Source: Rhabdophis nuchalis (taxonomy: Eukaryota; Chordata; Lepidosauria; Squamata; Natricidae). From it: a stretch of 64,000 nt of DNA. Below the pieces are notes generated by a model that saw only the letters and a program-made list of their open reading frames with translations, made no database searches and was not told the origin of the DNA. How positions within the stretch are numbered: the first letter of the stretch is position 1; each line of letters starts with the position of its first letter. The stretch is taken from the NCBI GenBank assembly GCA_039707465.1, contig CM077644.1, positions 187,103,462 to 187,167,461 on the forward strand. Reading direction: 5' to 3'. Shown piece by piece: positions 44,297-54,262 of the stretch. The translations under genes and the position numbers were made by a program.

Positions 44297-46120
44297 TACT
44301 CTTCTTTCTAACCTGCAGTGCTCCCACAGAACATAGTATCAAAACATTCGTGTGTACCTAAAGGAAAAAGGGCTATTCTTTGCTATGCCATTTAAAGATT
44401 AGAGTTTAGATAGATTGCATAAATGATGGAAATACGCCTGTTCTTCCATGATGATGAAAATAAAGCTTAGAACTTTTTCTTGGCATGACAAAAGCTAATT
44501 GTGCATATTCCTGTAGTTTGTTAATTGAGGCATCTAGAATTGAAGAAGGGACTTTAGCCATGATTCAAATAATCACATAAAGTTTTGCACTTCAACTGCA
44601 CACCTTGTAGTAAAGTTGGGCTGCACTTCGTTCCTTCAGTTAATAAATGCAGATAGGACCAGTCCTATCATTAGACACAGGAAGGTATCTGCTTCATCTA
44701 CTATGTTCTAGTGAAGCATTCGCCTTTTTGGCTGTTCCTCTTCAATCCCTGGCTATTCCCTTTCATTGGAAAACAAGGCTGCAAATGTCAATGTAATGTT
44801 TGCAGTTGCAGTTGTTCTTAAGTCTCTGGGGTTGATGTAGGATTCAATTGCCAGTGTAGTTGATCTTTGTAAGCAGATAGAAAGAAATATAAAGTCATCA
44901 CTGTGGAGTCATAGACTTTGAGCAGGCAAAAATTGGAGACAGGCAATTGTAATATATCAGCCAGCTAAACTGCAAAACCAAGAGAAATTCATTTAAGCAG
45001 AAAAATATTCCTCTTCCCTCTTGTACTTGTGGTAACTTGTCACTTTAGAGTAGAGCTCAGGTTTCCTCCTCTAGCAGTGTTTCAGTTCTCTGTTCTCCTG
45101 ATGTCTTCTGATACTTTGATGAACATGCTTTTGGATTCATTCCATGTACCTCTTGCTTAATTCACACTTGGCAGTCAAGTGATGAAAAGAGCATTTTTCT
45201 CCTATTGAAAGTAAAGACTATCATACCTAAAATTTCAGTTAGTTATCATCTTCATTTTGCAAAACATTTAGATCCATAATTAATGTTAAGATGCTGTATT
45301 TTCACTGAAGACTTATGCAGGCATTGATTGTGTTGTAAGGAGAGAAAAGAGATTGTTTTTCATAATTTCTGAAGTCAATAACACCTCGATGTCAATGTTC
45401 CATCATTCTTGCCCAATGACCCTTGAGTTTTCCCACTTTCCTTGCAAAATAGGAGGGTTCGCTAAGGAACTGAAGTATAATCTTGGAATAAGTGTGGCTA
45501 TCTTTTAGCTATCATGTGTAACTCATCAAAATGTTGAAATAGATTTTTTCTTCTTCACTGCAACGAAAACAATTGAATGAAATGGAACTGGCAGATAGTT
45601 TTCTTTGCATGAAATTTTTCCAGATGAATTTAATTCCACAAAATATAGAAAGCACTTATATATTAAATTTGCAAAAAAAGAAAAGAAAGCAGCAACAACA
45701 AACATTGATTTGCTAAAATAACACAGTAATTAAGTACACATGACCTAGATTGCATAAATGTACTCATACTTCTGTGTTTTCCTCCGTGATCTAAACAACA
45801 ACATAATAGGCCTAGGGGAAGTGATTTAAATTGAAAAATGTGTGGAGCAAAGATGTGTGGAGCAATCCCCTCTCCACTTTTCTCCATAGTTCTACTCAAA
45901 TTAAAGACTACCGCACTTACTATACTTATATACTATTTTTAAAAAAGCTATTGGAACAACAGCATCATTCTCTTTTACCCATTTAGGCTGTTTTTTTACC
46001 AAAATTGTCAGTGCAAATTCTGCTGTTTGATAGCTCTCAGCCATGTGCAGGAACGGCTAAAATTGGTTTCTGTGGCAGTCTATCATTTTCATTTATCCAA
46101 CAAAAAAGTACAAAAAAGCA
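44297..46120. other. No gene recognised
   Basis: Short frames only, no motif found. Confidence 0.5.
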
Positions 46121-46127
46121 TTCTGAG

Positions 46128-47300
46128 TCACTGATTATATTCCACCACTTTTGATCTCTTTAATTCTCTCTTTTTTTGCAATCCTTTCTTTTTTTTATAA
46201 GGCTGCAGATATTCAATATAGTCAGTTGGAACAGCCAACTCTTTGCCTAATTGTATTAATATATTAGAAACCAAAGTAAGTAAGTAAGATATATCCAAAT
46301 AATGCTTTCCAACATATTGTACTACTTTTATAAAATTAGGATGCTTGACAGGATGCTGATCTAGAATTGCCAAAATATCAGCATGTAAAAATAATTTATA
46401 TTCACATTCTGCCAATGTACGGTAATACTCTTAATGTCTATCCTACCACTGTGGCCAAGGCCTATGGATAAAATTAAATAGCCAGGATGAAAGTGGCAGA
46501 GTTGCAAGTAATAAATCTCAATCGAAAGCCATATCTAATAATCACTTGCTCTAGGAATTTGATCCAAATCAGATCAAAAGGGTTTCTTCATCTAAAGATT
46601 CTTGTACTGCAGAACCCATTCTATGCTCGGCTATATTGAATATATTCGTTAATAACTGTCAATTGTTTGATACTTAATGATTTTAACAAACCCCAGGTGG
46701 GAAGAATAAATTGTTTGTTAAGACCTCCTGCAACTATCTAGCCAGTATAGTAGTTAAGATCCTAGTATCCACATTAATTGATGCAGTAGGTCCTTAACTA
46801 GCAAAAAAGTTTGGATCTTTATCTGGTTTTAAAATTGGTCTTATATGTGCCTCATAAAATGATGGCAACTTATCACTCTTAAAAGTTCATTATATGCCTC
46901 CAAAAGTATAAAACCCAACAAATCTGCAAATGTCTCATACTGTTCTACTGAAAAACCATCTGGGCCATGAGCGTTACCATTTCGCAACAATTGTGTAGAG
47001 TCTAATATTTCCTGAAAAGACAGAGGAGTTTTTAGTAAACCAATGTTATCCTTTTGCACTCCTAAAATAATAAAGGGCACTTCCTCATGGGGTCTTTGTA
47101 CCATTTCAAAAGGAATTCCACATTTGCATGATTTCACACATGATTTCTGTTTGGCAGCTGATCCAATTTATTTCTGGCTCATTAGCCGAGTACCTCAAAT
47201 TGTAGAAAAGGCAACATGTTTATTTGTGATGCTGAAACTCTTCAGAATTTATGGCTAGACATTTTTCCATTTGTGGTAATCATCACCTCATTTCTCCTAG
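46128..47300 (-). pseudogene. L1 LINE ORF2 relic, minus strand
   Basis: Two broken minus-strand frames fit the L1 reverse transcriptase. In 47137-46841 the ILDSTQLLRNGNAHGPDGFS stretch matches the L1 pattern of a helix followed by PGPDG. In 46415-46128 LFLHADILAILDQHP sits where the catalytic ADD box belongs, with the second Asp lost to Ile or out of register, followed by the SNILIQLGKEL stretch. The region between is full of stops and shifts. The upstream extent beyond 47137 is a guess. It is long dead. Confidence 0.65.
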
Positions 47301-48640
47301 CCATCAATATTCTTTCTTTCTTCCAGTAAGAAAGTCGGGTATCCTGCCTGCAGGCTCTCTAAACTGTTTATCTTTTTCCAAAACCATAGCAATATGCAGC
47401 TAAGATTTAGAAGTATGAGAAAAAGGCCTTTTGCAAAATGATAAAGCAAACACATTCACCTGTAAACTGAAACCATACTGGGGTATTAATAATTTATTTT
47501 ATTATCTTGTAATTTGAAGAGGGAGTGCTAGGTCTTACTACGCAGGGATCCATGTTTATCAGCATGACATTTCTGAATTTTTTTATGAGCTAGCTGAAAA
47601 TAAGCCTGATTAATTCAATGGTATTGTCAGCATGTTTTTTAGTGTTCCAAGGACAGCAAGAATAAAAATGATTTAACAAAAGGACCTGGGGACTGGACTT
47701 TAAGAATTTGACTTCCAAGCATATGTCTTTATACTGTATATTAAGAAGTTAAAGAAGCAGGATTCTCATAAAGAAAGTGATAGGATTCTCACATTTCCAA
47801 ATACAATTTCTAATGGTAGATACACAGAAAGCTGCCAGGATTATTACATTATCACAGTTATTAATATTGAAAGGATATAACCAATAAAAATATCATTTCT
47901 GGTATCCCAATTTGATTTTAATCATCATAAAATTCCACCAATTTTAATTTTTTTATCACATGCTTTAATTTCTCTATTTTACAAGACACAAAGTGAGACT
48001 GTATGCTCACCCAAGTCAAAAGCAGTAAATTAGATCTATCAAGATGCTAGACTGAAAGAGCTATTCAAGGCAGCCCTTGGATCTAAACTAGTAAGTGCCA
48101 CAATGGGTACAAGAGGAATCAGGCTAGGAATGGCTGTGATTCAAATATATCTAGGGAGACAGTATGCAATGTCAGATTTCAACAAAGATATCATAGTCAT
48201 TTTACTTTTGGCTACACTGCCTGATCTGAATCCTGGGTCACTCACAGCCCGAACCTTTGGATTGTATTCTTATCCCTATCTGACTGCAAAAACCCAGCAC
48301 AGATATGCCAGTGCTTATTTCAACAGTTTTCTTACATATCTGTACAGTCAAGTCTTTTAAAAGAGAGATTAAGTCTGATCACACAAAGGATACTGACTCA
48401 AGGACTGTGACTTGCTGGTTCTGTTTGCAAACAGCAAAATTATTCAGTTGCTCAAAAATCTTAAAAAAGGAAGCTTCCTTCACATGTCTCTATTTTTGGT
48501 ACACCCTCACAGATTTGACCTTATTCTTCCCTTTTCGGTGGAAACCCCCTCCCCCCCCCCCTAATTTCTTACCATGCACTCTTTCTCCCCTAGACAGTGG
48601 AAAAATGGGTTGGGATTACTCTCAATATTACTATTAGATT
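47301..48640. other. No feature recognised
   Basis: AT-rich. A C-run lies at about 48548-48560. Nothing else noted. Confidence 0.45.
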
Positions 48641-48641
48641 T

Positions 48642-48836
48642 TTTTTTATCCCACCTTTTTATATATCTCAAGGCAGCAAATATACTTCATACTCGTAAGC
48701 CCTGTAAGATGGGTTGGGCTGAGAGAGAGTAGCTGTCCCAAAGTTCACCCAGCTGACTTTCATGGCTAGGGGAGGCCTAAAACTCATAGATTCCTCCTTC
48801 CTAGCTCAGCGTGTCCACTACAGTACACCAAACTGG
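48642..48836 (-). mobile_element. tRNA-derived SINE, minus strand, decayed
   Basis: GATGGGTTGGGCTGAGAGAG, then AGTTCACCCAGCTGACTTTC and a tRNA-like head in inverse near 48800-48836 follow the same order as the 37140 copy. The left end (TTTTTTTATCCCACCTTTTT) is its inverted tail. Confidence 0.65.
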
Positions 48837-50155
48837 CTCTCTGGTTAGACAGACCAGACCGTTAGTGCCAGTTTATGAACACAAGATCTGTGTGGTAGGG
48901 CTCAGTATTTTACTCCAACCTCATATTTGGAAATCATGGAAACACAAGGAAAAAGCATTTAGAGGGAAAATCATATTCAGTAGACAGATCTCACCATCAC
49001 CTCCCTTTCAATTAATGTTTCCCACCCTCTGTTTTCAAAGTCCACATGGAGATATGCAAGAAGTAATCAGTGGACAGAAAGACTTATCACCAACACAGAT
49101 GACCCTAAATTCATGTCAGCAAAAGGGAATTGTATCTTTCCCTTTATGTTTGAGCATAAAGATGAAAAGAAAAAAGTTTCTTTTTCCTGGGTTAAACAAT
49201 GTTTCTCCAGAAAGTAGTTTCCAGATATGTTAGGAATAATGACTGGAATTTCTTTGAGTAATACCCAACACATCAGGATGGTGCCAACCTAAAGTGGACC
49301 GAACTATAGGAACTTTGAAGAGGATAGCCTCCTTATGTTATCCCTTATCCTCCAGTACAATTTGCCATTATGTTAAAAAAACCAAAACTTTCTTTGCCAG
49401 ATATAACCTTACAAAGCCACTTTAACAGCATGCACATATGTTTTAGTAATATGCATGTATTCAGAATTACTTTAGGAAAAATAAATCCACATGTAGAAAC
49501 ATAGAGGTTAAATCAAGTCTGCCAATTGCTGACCAAGCATTGTTGGTTTCAAGGAATCAAAACTAATCAGCTAATTGGATACGTGTCTGAAGCTTTCCAG
49601 CATTTGTCTCTTAGTACTGAAGTACATATTTTCCTTACCATTATAATAAAGGGTATAGATTAATTATGGCCCTCTTCCAGCAATATCCTCTGCTGTTCAG
49701 AAAAATATCTTAGATGTCTAGCTTCAATATAAATTGGCCCTTCCAGTATGCTATTTAGTCCAGTACTTAATCTGGGAGCAGGCAATCTGTAATCTTCTCA
49801 ATATTTTTGGATTTCATTTCCCATTATACTGAATGATGTTGGCTATTTTTGATTAGTTGGATTTGGAGTACAGCAGGATTTAAAAAGACATACCACTTTT
49901 ATTCCACTGATACTATATTTTAAGAAAGATAAAGACTTAGTGCTATATTGCTGGGTCTTTGAAAACAGGCGGCTATGATAGTTTTGGACCAAAAATTGAT
50001 AACATTTTAGTCAGTGGCTAATGCACATAAATCAGTATTGCTGACTTATGTACAAGGTACATATAATCGTTCCCTGACTGAAAAAAGACTACTGATCAAT
50101 TCGTACAGTATAATACTATATCACTTTTTGACAGACATTGACTGATTTGAACATT
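48837..50155. other. No gene recognised
   Basis: Short frames without motifs. Confidence 0.5.
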
Positions 50156-50165
50156 GGGCGCTATC

Positions 50166-50412
50166 CAAAGATAGGTTGGTCCCGGTTTTACTCGCGGTTC
50201 ACTTTGCATGTGCTTCATGCATGTACAGAACAATTTACAGTGAATTACGCATTCATGTGCACTTCTAAACAACATGCTGGAAAGGGCAGCAGCCACCGGG
50301 GAACCAGTTCAAGGGCGTGACTGGCCTGGGTCGTTGCCAGTTCTGCGACCCAGGCCTAAATTCCACTATCGGTTCAGCCGAACCAGGCTGAACTGGGAGC
50401 AACCCACCTCTG
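50166..50412. mobile_element. hAT-type element, 247 bp, degraded left end, 8-bp target duplication
   Basis: The right end CAACCCACCTCTG is typical. The left end CAAAGATAGGTTGGTCCCGG is a mutated CAGNGGTGGG type. The flanks GCGCTATC (50158-50165) and GTGCTATC (50413-50420) match at seven of eight bases. Confidence 0.75.
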
Positions 50413-50719
50413 GTGCTATCTAACAAAATGAAATTCAATGGTGAAAAAAGTAAAGTTCTACATTTAGGCAAGAAAAACAAAATACACAAGTATATATGGT
50501 ATCTCGCAGTGGTGACTGTGAGAGGGATCTTGGAGTCCTAATGGGCAAACATTTAAATAGGAGCCAGCAGTGTGCAGCAGCTGCCAAAAAAACCAACACA
50601 GTTCTAGGCTGCATAAACAGAGGGATAGAATCAAGATCACGTGAAGTGTTAATACCACTTTATAATGCCTTGTTAAGGCCACACTTGGAATACTCCATCC
50701 AGTTTTGGTTGCCACAATG

Positions 50720-51127
50720 CAGTGGTGGGTTTCTGCAGGCTCGCACCTACTCGCGAGAGCCGGTTGGTGAAATTTAGAGAAACGGTGAGAGGGGGTTCCA
50801 CCGGTGTACCTGGAAGTAAATCTGGCCCGCCGCTGCCAGTGTCCCAACGGGAAGGAAAGGAAAGGAAAGGAAAGGGAAGGGAAGGGAAGGAAGGAAGGAA
50901 GGAAGGAAGGGAGGAAGGAAGGAAGGAAGGAAGGAAGGAAGGAAAGAAAGAATTTATCATCACAATTGAGTCCAAAATTTTGGTTGCTAAGCAAGAGCGT
51001 TGTTAAATGAGTCTCACCACATTTTAAAAGGTGGCCACTCCCACCCTGTCACATGACTGCCAAGCCATGCCCACAAAATAGGCCACACCTACAGAGTAGG
51101 TTCTAAAAAATTTGAAACCCACCACTG
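50720..51127. mobile_element. Chimeric hAT-type element in CR1, with purine repeat and captured MITE piece
   Basis: The ends are CAGTGGTGGGTTTCTGCAGG and AATTTGAAACCCACCACTG. The flanks CCACAATG (50712-50719) and CCACGATG (51128-51135) match at seven of eight bases. Inside is GGAA repeat (about 50854-50950), then a TA-MITE terminal fragment (ATCACAATTGAGTCCAAAAT) and CACTCCCACCCTGTCACATG. The same order, purine repeat, MITE piece, then CCACGCCCACCCAGTCACAT, is present at 31380-31560 inside a different hAT. Confidence 0.85.
50854..50955. repeat. GGAA/GAAA microsatellite
   Basis: An almost pure purine run inside the hAT. The poly-Ser/Leu minus-strand frames are its translation. Confidence 0.95.
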
Positions 51128-51271
51128 CCACGATGTAAAAAAGATGTGGAGACTCTAGAAAGAGTGCAGAGAAGAGCAACAAAGATGATTAGGAGACTGG
51201 AGGCTAAAACATATGAAGAACAGTTGCAGGAACTGGATATGTCTAGTTTAATGCAAAGAAGGATTAGGGGC

Positions 51272-51320
51272 AGTGATGGGATCCTCTTGGTTTAACAACT
51301 GGTTCTGTGATTGCGTGATT
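51272..51320. mobile_element. hAT-like left terminus only
   Basis: CAGTGATGGGATCCTC followed by TTAACAACTGGTTCTG resembles squamate hAT left ends. No right end was found. Confidence 0.4.
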
Positions 51321-52400
51321 CCCCAATATATCTTTTAAAGGTGGTGACTAAATTTTACAGTTTTTGTTTCATCAGTGAAAAGTGCTGCTCCAAAATGGGT
51401 TCGTGGGTTTCTTGGGTTTTCTTTTGTATATTTTAAGCCATGATTTTTGTGATCAGATTAAAGGTAATATTTTTCGACAAATTTATCTTGAAGATCGTTA
51501 TTTTGTAATCTACACTGTACTATGGAATTGTGGATAGTTATTCCAGTGTGAGTTTATTACAATTATCACTTGGTCAATTATAATGATTTGTTATTTCTAT
51601 ATAGCAGAGAATTTTCTTTGTCCCTCAGATATTGCCTCAACAGTTCTATTTCTTAATAGTGTTTTTCACAGTTAAAGCTTCTAGTTGGAAGTGTTTAAGA
51701 TTTTTTTTAGTCTTCCTGTGTTTAGTAAGTGTGAATTATCTTCACTTACAAATGCTCAGGCAGTTGGTGGGAGGAAGAGCACATGATTGTTGAGTATAGA
51801 GGGAAGAAGGATCACAATCAGAAATGTTAGAAAGTTAACAAATGTGTTCACTTGTGGAAGTCTTCCTATTTCTGGTTGTAGGGCAAACTTGTGGGGCCTA
51901 AATAATAATAAAATAGTAAAATAATAACAAATGTACATGAAGAATATCCAAACTTCTGTATCACCCATATTCACAGTTTTAATATTTTACTATACGTGAA
52001 TAATAAGTGCGAACTCAAATTTGCACAAAGAATTCTTGTTTAACTTTGTACTACATAGAACAGTAAGTCATTCTGTACTTCTTGAAATATGTAATTTGAC
52101 TAATTTCTGTACAGCTTATTTTATAATTACTCTCATTTAATTCAGGGTCAAAATGACATTACATTAAAAAAAAACCTATTTTTGATATTATATTTTTTAT
52201 ACATTTCTATTCTTCTGTCTTCTTTCTTCCTATGTTCCCTTTCTATTATTACCTCACAACCTTAAATTCTGAACATAGTAACATAGCAGGATGTAATGGT
52301 TGCCTAGGGATCAGATACTATAATCTTTTATTTTTCCCTTCATTTCTTCCATAGTTGATGGTTATGGTAATAATAGAAATGAGATGTATATTTAGATACA
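51321..52400. other. No feature recognised
   Basis: AT-rich, short frames only. Confidence 0.5.
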
Positions 52401-52412
52401 TGGGAATTAAAG

Positions 52413-53531
52413 AAGGGATGAAATCAATTTACTTTTGCTACTGGCTTGCTTTGTTCGCACGCACCACCTCTGCGCATGTGCAGGACCTTCCATGCATGTG
52501 CAGAGCATAAAAAATGGGATGTGATGACATCTTTACTTTACTTTACTTTTATTTGATTTCTATACCACCCTTCTCCCTTTCGGGACTCAGGGCAGTGTAC
52601 AGCCAGAATAAAAATGATGATACAGAGTTTAAAAACAGTATTAAAAAGAAATATTAAATAATTGGCCAATATTTAAAAATCCCAAACTAAAATCACTATT
52701 AAAAAATCCCTTTAAAATTATGATAGCCCGGCAGTGCAAAATAAGTGCGTCTTCAGGGCCCGACGGAAGAGATGTAGGTCCGAGATTGTCCTTAGTCCAG
52801 GGGGTAGGTCATTCCAGAGGGCGGGAGCTGCCACAGAGAAGGCTCTCCCCCTGGGGGTCGCCAGCCGACATTGTTTAGCCGACAGCACCCTGAAGAGGCC
52901 CTCTCTGTGGGAGCGAACTGGACAGTGGGAGGTATTTGGTAGCAGGAGGCGGTCTTGCAGGTAACCAGGTCCCTTGCCATGGAGCGCTTTAAAGGTGGTT
53001 ACTAGTACCTTGAAGCGCACCTGGAAAACCACAGGCAGCCAGTGCAGCTTGCGCAGGAGAGGTGTCATGTGGGAGCATCTAGAAGCTCCCAGAATCCCCT
53101 GTGCAGCCGCACGATCCAGAAAGGGGCGCAACTAGCGTATCAGGCGAACCTGATAAAAAGCCCCCCTGGCCACGGCTGTCATATGATCTTCTAGAGACAG
53201 CTGAGAGTCCAGGAGGACGCCCAAGTTGCGAGCCCTCTCTGCGGGAGCCAATGTCTCGCCCATCTGGGCGGGTGGGTGGAGCCTGCTACCAAGTGCACCT
53301 GCAAAGGTAAGTAGAACAGTGAGGGGGGAAATTCGCTGTGCCATGCGATTTAGATTAGCTAGAAAACAGGAAATCTGCCGCTTCTAGCTAATTTAAATCA
53401 CGTGTCACAGCTGATCATCAGAAATATTGGCACAACTGGTAGCATTTTTTTACTACCTGTTTGTGTGAACCGGTAGCATTTTTACTACTGGTTCAGGCGA
53501 ACCGGTCCGAACTGGTAGCATTTCACCCCTG
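52413..53531. mobile_element. hAT-type element carrying a LINE insertion, perfect 8-bp target duplication
   Basis: The left end AAGGGATGAAATCAATTT is a decayed inverse of the right end GTAGCATTTCACCCCTG. The flanks are AATTAAAG on both sides (52405-52412 and 53532-53539). An L2-like LINE fragment occupies about 52535-53270. Near the right end, 53347-53363 and 53383-53399 form a 17-bp stem with one mismatch (GATTTAGATTAGCTAGA). Confidence 0.85.
52535..53270 (-). pseudogene. L2-like LINE 3' end, minus strand, inside a hAT
   Basis: The minus strand encodes RARNLGVLLDSQLSLEDHM and ARGAFYQVRLIR (to about 53132), then a shift, then HMTPLLRKLHWLPVVFQVRF, ATPRGRAFSVAAPALWNDLP and LFRRALKTHLFCTAGLS before the stop at 52718. 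The homologous stretch of the 33070 copy is continuous, so the in-frame stop or shift near 53131 breaks this one. The tail lies at about 52535-52600 on plus. Confidence 0.85.
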
Positions 53532-53670
53532 AATTAAAGCAACAGTGAAGTAAAATTTGCTTTAAAGCCTTTGCCACTTTTAAACAAAAACAACACTAAG
53601 CTTTTTAAATTTCTTCTAATATTCTCAGTTTCAATAAAGGAAATATTTCCAATTCTATTGATTCATCTGA

Positions 53671-54262
53671 CTGCATAAACAGAGGGATAGAATCTAGATC
53701 ACGTGAAGTGTTAATGCCACTGTATAGTGCCTTGGTAAGGCCACACTTGGAATACTGCATACAGTTTTGGTCGCCACGATGTAGAAAAGACGTGGAGACT
53801 CTGGAAAGAGTGCAGAGAAGAGCAACCAAGATGATTAGGGAACTGGAGACTAAAACATATGAAGAACGGCTGCAGGAGCTGGGTATGTCTAGTTTGATGA
53901 AGAGAAGGACCAGGGGAGACATGATAGCAGTGTTCCGATATCTCAGAGGGTGCCACAAAGAAGAGGGAGCCAAACTATTCTCCAAGGCACCTGGGGGCAG
54001 GACAAGAAGCAATGGGTGGAAACTAATCAAGGAGAGAAGCAACTTAGAACTAAGGAGAAATTTCCTGACAGTTAGAACAATTAACCTCTGGAACAGCTTG
54101 CCTCCAGAAGTTGTGAATGCCCCAACCCTGGAAGTCTTTAAAAAGATGTTAGATAGCCATTTCTCTGAAATGGTATAAGGTTCCTGCCCACGCAGGGGGT
54201 TGGACTAGAAGACCTACAAGGTCCCTTCCAACTCTGCTATTGTATTGTATTGTATTGTATTT
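53671..54262 (+). pseudogene. CR1 LINE 3' end, plus strand, young copy
   Basis: The frame is open from GCINRGIESRSREVLMPLYS through [40 protein letters not shown] to the stop at 54178. The 3' UTR has GGGGGTTGGACTAGAAGACC and the tail is TATTG units at about 54239-54260. The catalytic RT domains are missing by 5' truncation. It is nearly identical to the minus-strand copy at 40408. Confidence 0.9.

Larger units (their letters stand above)
50421..51271 (+). pseudogene. CR1 LINE 3' part, plus strand, split by a hAT
   Basis: The first piece (50421-50719) encodes NKMKFNGEKSKVLHLGKKN, ERDLGVLMGKHLNRSQQC and SREVLIPLYNALLRPHLEY. After the insertion (50720-51135) the CR1 resumes with [20 protein letters not shown] and runs to about 51271, where a hAT-like left end begins. 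The C-terminus and tail are missing. Confidence 0.85.

Noticed and set aside
50464..51010. Lysine/glycine/arginine-rich and Ser/Leu-rich frames
   Set aside because: Translation of the GGAA repeat inside a hAT.
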